From Acidobacteriota bacterium (GTDB taxonomy: Bacteria > Acidobacteriota > Terriglobia > Bryobacterales > Bryobacteraceae), in NCBI GenBank assembly GCA_016871155.1, contig VFZO01000009.1, positions 1 to 61,961 on the forward strand: a stretch of 61,961 nucleotides of DNA. Direction: 5' to 3'. Positions 31,619 through 39,813 of the stretch are shown piece after piece. The number at the start of each line of letters is the position of its first letter. Within the stretch, counting starts at the first letter, position 1. Made by a program: the position numbers and the translations under genes. The notes beneath the pieces were generated by a model that saw nothing but the letters and a program-made list of their open reading frames with translations, had not been told where the DNA came from and ran no database searches.

Positions 31619-32912
31619 GGGACCGGCGATATAAGAAGTAGTATGCAAGCATCACGGCGATAAACGCCACCGTGCCGAAGACGCCGGGCCGGAAGGACTC
31701 GACGGCGAACGTGGCGGCCAGGCACACAAACGCCAGCGCAATGCCTGTGTACGCTCCCGCGCGGCCGAGGGGGCTCACGTAGGGCCGCTCCATCGCGCGG
31801 CCCTTCAGTGTGCAGTAAGAAAGCAGCACCAGGATATACGATACGAGCGCTCCGAAGACCGCCATGTTCAATAGCGCGGCGCCCACGCTGGTGGCGTACT
31901 GTTGCGCCAGGAAACACAAAATCAGTCCGATCGCTCCGCCCGCGATCAGCGCAACGTGCGGGGTGTAGCGGTTGTTTAACCGCATCAGCGCGGCCGGCAG
32001 AAACCCGGCGCGGCTCAACGCGAAAAGCAGGCGTCCATAGGCATAGACGATCGAGTGAAAGCTCGCCACCAGTCCCGTGAGCGAAATGATCGAGAGTACG
32101 ATCGACGTGACGCTGCTTGCGTAGACGGCTCGGAAACCCGCCTCCAGCGGAGCGGCCGATTCGCCGATCCCCTGTGCGCCGGGCCCGACGCCGGAATTCA
32201 GTACGAGGGTCCCAAGCGAGAACGCCAGCAATGTGGCCATGCCCCATTTCAGGGCGCGCGGCATATCTCTCGCTACGTCGTGACTCTCCTCGGCCGAGAG
32301 CGGCAACTGCTCGATCGCCAGGTAAAACCACACGGCATACGGCATGGCGGCGAACACGCCGTACCAGCCTTTCGACGGTACGTTCAACGCCAGTTCCCAG
32401 CGGAAATGCGGCAGCGCGCCGGCGTAGAAAATCAACAGCACGAGGGCGGCCAGCGCCGTGATGAGCATCGACACGCGAAACGTCAGTGCCGCGCCGGCCA
32501 CGTTGATGCCTACGAAAAAGACGTAGAACGCGACCCACCAGATCCAATCCGCCGTGCCAGGCACGATCGCTTTCATGTAGCCCGCGATGCCCGCCACAAT
32601 CACGGCCGGCGTCGTGACGTACTCGATCGCATCGGTAAGGCCGTTCAGGAACGCCCGGTCTTTTCCGAACGCCGCGCGCGTGAAGTTGTAAAAGCCGCCG
32701 GCATCGGGTAACGCGGCCGAGAGTTCGGCGATGGAAAACACCAGGCACACGTACATCACCGCGATCAGCAGCGTGGCCAGGAAAAGCCCTTCAAATCCGC
32801 CGGCCAGAAGTCCGGTCTGCCAGCCGAAGTAGTTGCCGGAGATCACGCCGCCTACGCCGAGCGCCCATAGTTGCACCCATCCGGCGGTCTTCTTCAGTTG
32901 CTCGGCAGCCAT
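31602..32912 (-). CDS. APC-superfamily permease, ethanolamine permease (Eat)-like
   Basis: 436 residues with about 12 membrane segments. The N-terminal text GGVISGNYFGWQTGLLAGGF, GLFLATLLIAVMYVCLVFSI and AELSAALPDAGGFYNFTRAA is what I know from ethanolamine/amine permeases of the amino acid-polyamine-organocation family. The start codon ATG 32912 lies inside a perfect 19-nt palindrome (32909-32927) and no clear Shine-Dalgarno sequence is outside it. An ATG 13 bases upstream is in another frame. It is 20 bases after the ADOP permease gene and overlaps the ligase gene, so it is the entry gene of the proposed catabolic operon. Confidence 0.88.
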   Translation of the reverse strand: MAAEQLKKTAGWVQLWALGVGGVISGNYFGWQTGLLAGGFEGLFLATLLIAVMYVCLVFSIAELSAALPDAGGFYNFTRAAFGKDRAFLNGLTDAIEYVTTPAVIVAGIAGYMKAIVPGTADWIWWVAFYVFFVGINVAGAALTFRVSMLITALAALVLLIFYAGALPHFRWELALNVPSKGWYGVFAAMPYAVWFYLAIEQLPLSAEESHDVARDMPRALKWGMATLLAFSLGTLVLNSGVGPGAQGIGESAAPLEAGFRAVYASSVTSIVLSIISLTGLVASFHSIVYAYGRLLFALSRAGFLPAALMRLNNRYTPHVALIAGGAIGLILCFLAQQYATSVGAALLNMAVFGALVSYILVLLSYCTLKGRAMERPYVSPLGRAGAYTGIALAFVCLAATFAVESFRPGVFGTVAFIAVMLAYYFLYRRSHVQEH

Positions 32913-32927
32913 GCGAGACTCGCATGG
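32909..32927. promoter_or_regulatory. Perfect 19-nt palindrome over the permease start codon
   Basis: CCATGCGAGACTCGCATGG: two perfect 9-base arms round a single base. On the coding (minus) strand it spans from 15 bases before the ATG to the ATG itself plus one base. It fits a homodimeric regulator's operator, and the RNA could equally fold over the start codon. The two readings are not mutually exclusive; I have no sequence evidence for which regulator would bind. Confidence 0.6.
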
Positions 32928-32932
32928 TAGCA

Positions 32933-35485
32933 CTACAACTCGCGCAGCGCCTGCACGGGTTCCACACGCGACGCTCGCCGCGCCGGCAGCCAGGCTGCCG
33001 CGAATGCCGCCAGCAGCAGCACCGCCACAGCCGCTAGCAAGGGGCCCGGGGCCGACGGCTTCACCTCGAATAGCAGTGTTCGCAGCCAATCGGAAACCGC
33101 CGCCGCGCCGGCCAGCCCCAGCGCCACGCCGGCCAACGTCCACGCTCCCGCCTGCCGCAGCACCATAGTTCGAATCGCACCCGCCGTCGCGCCCAGAGCG
33201 ATTCGTATTCCAATCTCGCCCGTACGCTGCGCCGTCAACAGCGCGATCACGCCGTAGAGGCCGATGGCCGCCAGCAACAGACCAGTAACGGCAAAGCCTC
33301 CCAGCAGCAGCGTTCGGAAGCGCGGCCGCTCCCGGTGTTTCCCGACGCGTTCGTCGAGCGACTCCACCTCCACCACCAGGCGCGGATCGAGGGTTCGGAA
33401 CACCTCTCTTGCAAACGGGATCGTGCGGGAGTCGGCCTCGATCAGCGCCGAGAACGACCGGCGGCCACTGCTGAGCATGTACGCCTCCGGGTCCGAGGGC
33501 TCCGTCAATCCGGCGTTGCGAACGCCGGCTACAACACCCACCACTTCGCATTCGGGCTCGCCGTCCGAGGTTCGAACGCGATGGCCCACGGGATCGCCGC
33601 CTGGGAACAGCCGCGCCGCCAACGATTCGGAAATCAGCATAACGTTCGCGCCGTCACGCCGGTCCGCCTCCGTGAAGCCGCGCCCCTTCCGCACGGGAAT
33701 TTGCAACATCGAAAAGTAGTTCGGCGTCACGAAGCGCACCGCCACCATGCCGCCGGTTTGCTGGCCGCGATAGCGGGACACGCCGTCAATCTTCAGCATC
33801 GAAAAGATCACCGCCATCTGCCGGCTGAGCGGCGGCAGCGAGTCCGCGATCGCGACGCGTTGCACACCGGGCAGCGCGGCCAGCGCGGCCTCCGCCCGCG
33901 TCCAAAATTGGTGCGGCGCGTCTTCCGCACCGTATCGCGCGCGCGGCAGCTGCGCATGCACGGCGTAGAGTCCGGTGGTCGAAATGCCAACCGGCACGTT
34001 CGACAGGTTCCAGAGACTCCGCAACAACAGCCCAGCGCCGCACAGCAGCATCAGCGACATCGCAATCTGCGCCACCACCAGCGCCGGCCGCAGCCACTCC
34101 CGGCGCGGCGCGGAGGCGCGCGTTCCCGCCAATCCGGCCACCGAGGCGGGCCGCAGTGCCGGTGCCATCCCGAACAGCAGCGCCGCGAACAGTGACACCG
34201 CCGCTGCCGTGGCCGCCACGCGCCAATCCACCGTCGCTTCCGCGAGGCGCGCGATTCCCTCGGGAGCCGCCTGGCGGATCAAGGCCAAAAGCCCCACGGC
34301 CAAGCCGACACCCAACACGCACCCCAACAGGCCGATCACTGCGCTTTCGGTCAGTGCTTGGCGGGCCAGGCGGCCCGCGCTGGCGCCGATTGCTGCGCGC
34401 ACGGCCAACTCTCTCCGCCGCGCCGCCGCCCGCGCCAACAGCAGATTCGCCACGTTGGCCACCGCGATCAGCAACACCATCGCCACCGCTCCCAGCAGCA
34501 GCAGTGCCGCCGTCCGGCTGTCGCGTACCTGGCGGTCGCGCAGTGGATGAATCACCAGCTTCACTTCTTTGACGAATCCTCCCGGAACCGTCTTGAGTGA
34601 CGCCTGAAACAGCGGCTCCAAACGCGCGCGCGCCTCCACAATCGAGACTCCCGGGTTGAGCCGCGCGAAGGCAGTCAAGAGCATCCGGTTCGGGGATGAC
34701 AGCGTAGTTGCGTTCAGGCGCATCGGCTGCAAAATGTCTACGTGCGCCAGCGACGGCATCTCGAAGTTCTCCGGCAAAACGCCGGCCACCACGCTTCGCA
34801 CTCCATCCACGTCGAGGGATTTGCCGATCGCGCCGCCTCCGCCGAACCGGCGCTGCCATAGGCCGTGCGAGATCAGCACGACCGGCGGCGCGCCCTCCTC
34901 CATGTCGGCCGGGCGCAGGTCGCGGCCCGCCGCCGGCCCATAACCGAAAAGCGTTAGAAAACTGGACTCCACGCGTGCGCATCGCAGCTTCGCCGGATTC
35001 TCTTCCGACAGAGTGCAATCGGTGGCCCCGGCCGTGACGGTCATGCCGGAGAACGCCGTTTGACCCTTCGACCAAATGGCGAAATCGTTGTCCAGGACGA
35101 ACTCCGCGCCGGCGGTGATGGGCGCCGTCATGCCGAACCAGACGAGCTCCCGCTCGTTGGAGTAGGGCAGCGGCCGGAAGAGGATCCGGTCCACGAAGCT
35201 GAACACCGCCGTCGACGCGCCGATGCCGATGGTCAACGCGGCCAGCGCGGTCAACGTGAAGCCGGGCGATTTCCGCAACCCGCGCAGCGCATAACGGAGA
35301 TCCTGCCCGGCCTGCTCCAGCCAAACGGGCACCGTAACCGCGCGCACCGCCTCGTTGATGCGCCCGCGATTTCCAAAGGCCCGCTCCGCCGCTCGCCGCG
35401 CCTCGGCCGGCGTCATTCCTGCGCGAATGTTCTCCTCCGCGCGCATCTCGATATGCGATTCCATCTCCTCGCGCCAATCGCTCAT
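32933..35485 (-). CDS. ADOP-family duplicated FtsX-like permease
   Basis: 850 residues from ATG 35485, overlapping the PadR stop as ATGA. A cytoplasmic N-terminal segment (MSDWREEMESHIEMRAEENI, AGMTPAEARRAAERAFGN) is typical of acidobacterial duplicated orphan permeases. Two FtsX/MacB modules follow: residues about 70-400 (SPGFTLTALAALTIGIGAST start, ARRRELAVRAAIGASAGRLA coupling) and about 430-850 (RPALVVAQIAMSLMLLCGAG, TAQRTGEIGIRIALGATAGA, PARRASRVEPVQALREL). Each has a large periplasmic domain. No ATP-binding gene is adjacent on this side, which is why the family is called orphan; the LolD-type ATPase at the far end of the same run could serve it. Confidence 0.93.
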   Translation of the reverse strand: MSDWREEMESHIEMRAEENIRAGMTPAEARRAAERAFGNRGRINEAVRAVTVPVWLEQAGQDLRYALRGLRKSPGFTLTALAALTIGIGASTAVFSFVDRILFRPLPYSNERELVWFGMTAPITAGAEFVLDNDFAIWSKGQTAFSGMTVTAGATDCTLSEENPAKLRCARVESSFLTLFGYGPAAGRDLRPADMEEGAPPVVLISHGLWQRRFGGGGAIGKSLDVDGVRSVVAGVLPENFEMPSLAHVDILQPMRLNATTLSSPNRMLLTAFARLNPGVSIVEARARLEPLFQASLKTVPGGFVKEVKLVIHPLRDRQVRDSRTAALLLLGAVAMVLLIAVANVANLLLARAAARRRELAVRAAIGASAGRLARQALTESAVIGLLGCVLGVGLAVGLLALIRQAAPEGIARLAEATVDWRVAATAAAVSLFAALLFGMAPALRPASVAGLAGTRASAPRREWLRPALVVAQIAMSLMLLCGAGLLLRSLWNLSNVPVGISTTGLYAVHAQLPRARYGAEDAPHQFWTRAEAALAALPGVQRVAIADSLPPLSRQMAVIFSMLKIDGVSRYRGQQTGGMVAVRFVTPNYFSMLQIPVRKGRGFTEADRRDGANVMLISESLAARLFPGGDPVGHRVRTSDGEPECEVVGVVAGVRNAGLTEPSDPEAYMLSSGRRSFSALIEADSRTIPFAREVFRTLDPRLVVEVESLDERVGKHRERPRFRTLLLGGFAVTGLLLAAIGLYGVIALLTAQRTGEIGIRIALGATAGAIRTMVLRQAGAWTLAGVALGLAGAAAVSDWLRTLLFEVKPSAPGPLLAAVAVLLLAAFAAAWLPARRASRVEPVQALREL

Positions 35486-35787
35486 GCGAACCTCATCAGC
35501 CGGGCCATTCCTTTCGTCACCGACGCCCACTGCTCCCCGGCCTTGGCGAGCCTTTTGCGGCCTGCCGGCGTCAACTTGTAGAAACGCGCCTTGCGGCCCG
35601 CGGGCGTGGTGCCCCATTCGGCCGTCAATACGCCTTCCTTGTCCAGCCGGTGCAGCGCCGGATACAGAGAACCCTCCTCCACCGCCAGCAAACCGCCCGA
35701 AGCTTCCTGAATATGCAGGGTGATGCCGAACCCATGATTCGGGCCGTTCTCGAGCGATTTCAAAATCAACAGTTCCAAGGGCGCCAT
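35482..35787 (-). CDS. PadR-family transcriptional regulator
   Basis: 101 residues. Winged-helix start LELLILKSLENGPNHGFGIT, the EEGSLYPALHRLDKEGVLTA recognition/wing region with AEWG, and a short C-terminal helix (KRLAKAGEQWASVTKGMARL) match the compact PadR type that precedes ADOP permeases in Acidobacteria. Probably a repressor of its own operon, released by a small hydrophobic molecule. A CCCTAG-CGGC-CTAGGG dyad lies 14 bases upstream of the start. Confidence 0.93.
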   Translation of the reverse strand: MAPLELLILKSLENGPNHGFGITLHIQEASGGLLAVEEGSLYPALHRLDKEGVLTAEWGTTPAGRKARFYKLTPAGRKRLAKAGEQWASVTKGMARLMRFA

Positions 35788-35800
35788 CTCTAGTTATCTA

Positions 35801-35816
35801 CCCTAGCGGCCTAGGG
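35801..35816. promoter_or_regulatory. CCCTAGCGGCCTAGGG dyad, candidate PadR operator
   Basis: Two perfect 6-base arms with a 4-base centre, between the divergent padR (start 35787) and SDR (start 35862) genes. On the minus strand a TAGATAACTAG stretch follows, which could hold the -10 element, so a bound repressor would block the PadR-ADOP promoter. Confidence 0.45.
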
Positions 35817-35861
35817 ATACAAAGTCAACCGGTCACCCGCGATATACTGCGTTGTTTACAT

Positions 35862-36638
35862 ATGGTCAAGAACTTTTTCGATCTCACAGGTAAAGTGGCC
35901 GTCATCATGGGCGGCACCTCCGGCATTGGCGCGATGCTGGCCCAGGGCCTGGCGGAAGCCGGCGCGGACGTCGTTCCCGCCGGCCGCCGCGAAAGTGAGC
36001 TGAACGCGGTGTGCGACAAGATCTCCGCGCTCGGCCGCCGCACGCTTCGCAAGACCGCGGACGTGCAAAATCGCGAATCGATCGACGCGCTCCGCGACGC
36101 CGTGCTCGGCGAACTAGGCCGCGTCGACATTCTGCTGAACGCCGCCGGCATCACATTTCGTAAGCCGACCCAAGACGTCACCGAGGCCGATTGGAACCGG
36201 CTGATGGACATCAATGTGACCGGCACGCTGCGGGCCTGCCAGTCTTTCTACGAAGCGCTCAAAGCCACCGGCGCCGGGCGCATCGTCAATATCGCGTCGC
36301 TTAGCTCCTACGTCGGCCTGCTGGAGGTCTCGGCATATGGAACCTCCAAGGCAGCCGTTCTGCAGCTGACAAGGCAACTCGCCGTCGAATGGTCGCGTCA
36401 CGGAGTCAACGTCAATGCCATCGCGCCGGGCGTGTTCCGTACCGAGCTCAACGCGGCTCTTCTTGATGGCACGCCGCGCGGCCAGGAGTTTCTGTGGCGC
36501 ACGCCGCTCGGCCGCTTCGGCCAGCGGGAGGAGTTGATCGGCGCGGCCCTGCTGTTGGCCTCGCCCGCGGCCAGCTACATCACAGGACAGTGCATTGCCG
36601 TGGACGGCGGGTTCCTCGCCAGCGGTGTCAACCAGTAG
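35862..36638 (+). CDS. SDR-family oxidoreductase (gluconate 5-dehydrogenase/KduD-like)
   Basis: 258 residues. GGTSGIGAMLAQGLAE cofactor loop, NAAGITFRKP, the serine in VNIASLSSYVG and the YGTSK catalytic pair, ending YITGQCIAVDGGFLASGVNQ. The FFDLTGKVAVIMGGTSGIG opening and the RKPTQDVTEADWNRLMDINV stretch are like sugar-acid dehydrogenases (2-deoxy-D-gluconate 3-dehydrogenase, gluconate 5-dehydrogenase), though the exact substrate is not certain. It is divergent from PadR and one base from the next gene. Confidence 0.88.
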   Translation: MVKNFFDLTGKVAVIMGGTSGIGAMLAQGLAEAGADVVPAGRRESELNAVCDKISALGRRTLRKTADVQNRESIDALRDAVLGELGRVDILLNAAGITFRKPTQDVTEADWNRLMDINVTGTLRACQSFYEALKATGAGRIVNIASLSSYVGLLEVSAYGTSKAAVLQLTRQLAVEWSRHGVNVNAIAPGVFRTELNAALLDGTPRGQEFLWRTPLGRFGQREELIGAALLLASPAASYITGQCIAVDGGFLASGVNQ

Positions 36639-36639
36639 C

Positions 36640-37161
36640 GTGCCAGCGGCCGAAGCGTACGCGGTGTTGTCGGCAACGCCCGCGGCGTTGCGGGCGCTGC
36701 TGAATGGCCTGCCGCATTCCATGCTCGAATCGACGGAGGCTCCCGGGACCTGGAGTCCTTTCCAAGTGCTGCAACATCTCGTGTGGGCCGAGGTGGACGA
36801 CTGGCTCCCGCGCGTGCGAATGATCCAATCCGGTTCCGACGAACCGTTCCGCCCCTTCGTGCGCGACGAGAGCTTTCATCGCTACGCCAACTGGCCGTTG
36901 GCGCGCCTGCTCGACGAGTTCGGCCAGCTGCGCGCGGAGAATCTGGAGAGCGTGAACCTCCTCTCGCTCACGCCGGAACAACTGGCCGCGCAGGGCCGGC
37001 ACCCGGAATTCGGCCCGGTAACGCTTGGGCAACTGGTGGCGACCTGGGCCGCGCACGATCTGAGTCACATCCATCAGATCTCCCGGATTCTCACCAAAGA
37101 TATGGGCCGTCACGTAGGCCCTTGGCGGAAATATTTCAGCTTGCTTCGCGAGGAGCGTTGA
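36640..37161 (+). CDS. DinB-like (mycothiol/bacillithiol-transferase fold) protein
   Basis: 173 residues from a GTG at 36640, one base after the SDR stop. A four-helix bundle with the three histidines expected for the metal site: the first in FQVLQHLVWAE (about residue 48), the other two in WAAHDLSHIHQISRIL (about 143-149). Known family members are metal-dependent thiol-S-transferases or of unknown role; the substrate here cannot be told. Confidence 0.82.
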   Translation: MPAAEAYAVLSATPAALRALLNGLPHSMLESTEAPGTWSPFQVLQHLVWAEVDDWLPRVRMIQSGSDEPFRPFVRDESFHRYANWPLARLLDEFGQLRAENLESVNLLSLTPEQLAAQGRHPEFGPVTLGQLVATWAAHDLSHIHQISRILTKDMGRHVGPWRKYFSLLREER

Positions 37162-37194
37162 GCTTCTCCCGGAAAGAACCCGCACGCCGCGCCC

Positions 37195-38538
37195 CTACTC
37201 GCCGCCGCGTTCAATCCCCAGCTTTCGCATTTTCTCTTGCAGGCTCTGGCGCTCCAGGCCGATCGCCGCGGCCGTGCGGGTCACGTTGCCGTTGAATGCG
37301 CGCAGCTTTCGCTCGATAAATTCGGTCTCGAACAGGCGCTTGGCCTCGCGGTAGTCGTCGGCCATCGCGGCCGCCGGCGCGGGATCGCGGCGAACGTGCG
37401 CGTCCACATGGGCCGCTTGAATCGCTTCGCCGGCCGAGAGTACGAAAATTTTTTCGAGTGTATGCCGCAGTTCGCGCACATTGCCCGGCCACGCGTGTTC
37501 CATCAGGCGCGTTAGCGCCGGCTTGGTCATCTCCGTCGCCGCGCGTCCGTATTTCCGCGCCAACTCGTTCCAGAAACGCAGCGCCAGCAGGGGGATGTCC
37601 TCGCGCCGCTCCCGCAGCGGCGGAATGTGCAGCGTCACCGCGGAGAGGCGGAAATACAGATCCTCGCGAAACCCGCCCGCGGCGAGGTTCTTGTTCGTCG
37701 CGCTCAACAGCCGCACATCCACGTTGGTCGATTTGCCGCCGACGCGTTCCACGGCGCCGCTCTCGGCCGCCCGGAGAATCTTCGCCTGCGTGGGCAACGT
37801 CATCTCGCCGATCTCATCGAGAAACAACGTGCCGCGGTGCGCCTGCTCGAACTTGCCCGGGCGCGCCGCGTTCGCGCCGGTGAAGGCGCCCTTTTCGAAT
37901 CCAAACAGTTCGCTCTCCACGAGATTTTCCGGCAGCGCGGCGCAGTTCAACGCAACGAATGGCCGGGCCGCGCGATGGCTTCGCTGATGAATCTCGTTCG
38001 CCAGCACGTCCTTCCCTGTGCCGCTCTCGCCAAGGATCAAGACGCTCAAATCGCTGGCCGCCACCCGCTCGGCCATTTGAAACAGGTCCCTCATCACGCG
38101 CGTCGAGCCGGCCATCGCACCGAAGTCGCCCTCGCTGGCCAGCCGGTCCCGCAGGCCCGCCACCTCCCGCTTCAAAGATTGCCGCTCCGCCGCCCGCTCC
38201 ACCACCATGCGCAGCTCTTCCAGGTCGTACGGCTTCGCTAGATAGTCGTAGGCGCCCGCCTTGATCGCTTCCACGGCCAGCCGTTCGGAACCCTGCCCGG
38301 TCAACATGATCACCGCGGGCGCGCCGGCCGAAGCTGCCACCTCATGCAGCAGCGCCATGCCATTTTCGCCCGGCATTCGATAGTCAAGCAGCACCACATC
38401 CGGCTGCCCGGTTCGCAACTGCTCGCGCGCCTCCGCTACCGAGCCCGCTTCCAGTAACGTGCAGAGGCCATCGAACGCGCGGCGCAATGCATACCGCGCG
38501 CCCGGTTCGTCGTCGACGATCAGTACGGTGTTCGACAC
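37195..38538 (-). CDS. Sigma-54-dependent response regulator (NtrC family)
   Basis: 447 residues from a GTG at 38538. Receiver domain (VLIVDDEPGARYAL, phosphoacceptor D52 in VVLLDYRMPGENG, T in MLTGQG, K in YLAKPY); sigma-54 AAA+ domain (Walker A ILGESGTGKDVLA, the sigma-54-contacting loop EKGAFTGANAARPGKFEQAH, Walker B GTLFLDEIGEM, R-finger region GRAATEMTKPAL); Fis-type HTH at the end (FNGNVTRTAAAIGLERQSLQ). It activates sigma-54 promoters when phosphorylated, most likely by the divergent histidine kinase at 40396. It is the last gene of a five-gene minus-strand unit, seven bases after the first LSm-like protein gene. Confidence 0.95.
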   Translation of the reverse strand: MSNTVLIVDDEPGARYALRRAFDGLCTLLEAGSVAEAREQLRTGQPDVVLLDYRMPGENGMALLHEVAASAGAPAVIMLTGQGSERLAVEAIKAGAYDYLAKPYDLEELRMVVERAAERQSLKREVAGLRDRLASEGDFGAMAGSTRVMRDLFQMAERVAASDLSVLILGESGTGKDVLANEIHQRSHRAARPFVALNCAALPENLVESELFGFEKGAFTGANAARPGKFEQAHRGTLFLDEIGEMTLPTQAKILRAAESGAVERVGGKSTNVDVRLLSATNKNLAAGGFREDLYFRLSAVTLHIPPLRERREDIPLLALRFWNELARKYGRAATEMTKPALTRLMEHAWPGNVRELRHTLEKIFVLSAGEAIQAAHVDAHVRRDPAPAAAMADDYREAKRLFETEFIERKLRAFNGNVTRTAAAIGLERQSLQEKMRKLGIERGGE

Positions 38539-38545
38539 TCTGCTC

Positions 38546-38950
38546 TTATGGTACGTTGCGTCGATACACGGGCTCATGCGTTCTTCCAATGGAACCCAGG
38601 CCGGCGCCGTACAGCGCGAACGGCGGAATGTACGGGGCCGCCCCCCACGAACGCGCGATCAGGCCGGCGAAGATCGGAATGCTCGCGCCGATCAGCGCCC
38701 CCGTCGAGGCGCGCGGCAGGCGGTCTCGCCTCTTCACTGAGACTTGCAGCACCTCGCGTTTCGCGAACGACCGCTCTCCCGCTTTGGTCTGCAGCACAAT
38801 GGCATCCGGCGTCGCGGAGCCGAACCAACCCTTGTGTTTGTTCCCATCCATCGTCGTCAGAACCGTCTCCTGGCCTTCGTAAGGCGCGCGAGCGCCGATC
38901 CAGTCTTCCGCACTCAATCTAGCCCAGAGAAAAAACAGGACTCGAATCAT
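38546..38950 (-). CDS. Exported LSm-like/glycine-rich protein, paralogue 1
   Basis: 134 residues with an N-terminal hydrophobic signal. Residues about 28-75 (TVLTTMDGNKHKGWFGSATP, DAIVLQTKAGERSFAKREVL, QVSVKRR) have the pattern of an Sm/LSm-type five-strand barrel: DG turn, G after six residues, then a V-x-L strand and a final V-x-V-x-x-R. After this come a glycine-rich segment (STGALIGASIPIFAGLIARS) and a short C-terminal EPVYRRN. The same three-part build is in the next two genes upstream. SD sequence AAGGAGA. Divergent enough that the terminal motif is degenerate (VYRRNVP). Confidence 0.75.
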   Translation of the reverse strand: MIRVLFFLWARLSAEDWIGARAPYEGQETVLTTMDGNKHKGWFGSATPDAIVLQTKAGERSFAKREVLQVSVKRRDRLPRASTGALIGASIPIFAGLIARSWGAAPYIPPFALYGAGLGSIGRTHEPVYRRNVP

Positions 38951-38952
38951 GA

Positions 38953-39372
38953 CTATCTCCTTCGGGCCCGGTAGACGATTCGTTCGCCGCGCGAATTGAC
39001 CGCGCCCATCACACCGCCGTAGCCGCCCAGCGCGCCCGCGTAACGCAGGCCCACCAGCGGCCCGCCCGCCGCGATTCCAATCGCCACCGGCAGCGCGCCC
39101 AGCACCACGCCGCTGCGCAATCCAGCACGAGTCCGCCGCCCCCGTCCTGTGCGGACCTCCATAACTTCATCCTTCTTGAACACCTCATCCATGTCTTTCG
39201 CGCGGATGACGATTTCGTCGGCGTCCGCGAAAACGAAGTCGCCACGGTGTTTCTTTCCATCCATCGTTTGCACCGTCGTCCGGTGCGAATAGTCGAGCGC
39301 CGCCAGCCGCGCCCACGCCGTCTCCGCCCACGCCGGCAGGCAGAGCATCAGCAAACATCCAAGAGTACGCAT
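38953..39372 (-). CDS. Exported LSm-like/glycine-rich protein, paralogue 2
   Basis: 139 residues from ATG 39372 with a strong GAGGAG site. Signal peptide (MRTLGCLLMLCLPAWAE), LSm-like barrel (TTVQTMDGKKHRGDFVFADA, DEIVIRAKDMDEVFKKDEVM, EVRTGRGRR), then glycine-rich hydrophobic helices (SGVVLGALPVAIGIAAGGPL, YAGALGGYGGVMGAV) and a final GERIVYRARRR. The barrel resembles Hfq/LSm in strand pattern, but here it is exported, so it cannot simply bind cytoplasmic RNA. Confidence 0.75.
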   Translation of the reverse strand: MRTLGCLLMLCLPAWAETAWARLAALDYSHRTTVQTMDGKKHRGDFVFADADEIVIRAKDMDEVFKKDEVMEVRTGRGRRTRAGLRSGVVLGALPVAIGIAAGGPLVGLRYAGALGGYGGVMGAVNSRGERIVYRARRR

Positions 39373-39373
39373 T

Positions 39374-39811
39374 CTATTTTCTCCTCGCTTTGTACACAGT
39401 TTCATAGCCTGGAATGAGCGCTCCGATTCCGAATCCGGCGCCGGCATACAAGGCCGTTCCGCCGATCAGAAACCGGATGCTCTCCAAATCGCCGCTGGAC
39501 TGAAAGACCGCGGTCAGCACGATCGCGGTCGCGATCCCCGCTCCAATCCAGCCATTCCGCCACCGTTTCGACGGTTTCCGGACACTGACCTTTACGATGT
39601 CGGCCCGGTCCACCAAACGATCCGCCAAGTTCTTGCGAAGCACGACGACGTTACCCTCCACGCCCGCCAGTTCGCCTTTCAGCGTCCGGCCGTCGCGCGT
39701 GTGCACGTGCGTCGCGATGCCGACCGGCACTGCCCGCAACCGCTCCCAGGAATCGGTCTGCGCGAACATCGCCACGCCGGTGAACCAACAAATCAGGAAT
39801 ATGCGAAACAT
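39374..39811 (-). CDS. Exported LSm-like/glycine-rich protein, paralogue 3
   Basis: 145 residues from ATG 39811, with GGAGGTAACT as ribosome site. Signal peptide (MFRIFLICWFTGVAMFAQ), barrel (THVHTRDGRTLKGELAGVEG, NVVVLRKNLADRLVDRADIV, KVSVRKPSKR), glycine-rich membrane-like part (WIGAGIATAIVLTAVFQSSG, GTALYAGAGFGIGALIPG) and a final YETVYKARRK. The last motif is shared with paralogue 2 (VYRARRR). Its partner upstream is an outer-membrane barrel protein two bases away. Confidence 0.75.
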   Translation of the reverse strand: MFRIFLICWFTGVAMFAQTDSWERLRAVPVGIATHVHTRDGRTLKGELAGVEGNVVVLRKNLADRLVDRADIVKVSVRKPSKRWRNGWIGAGIATAIVLTAVFQSSGDLESIRFLIGGTALYAGAGFGIGALIPGYETVYKARRK

Positions 39812-39813
39812 AG

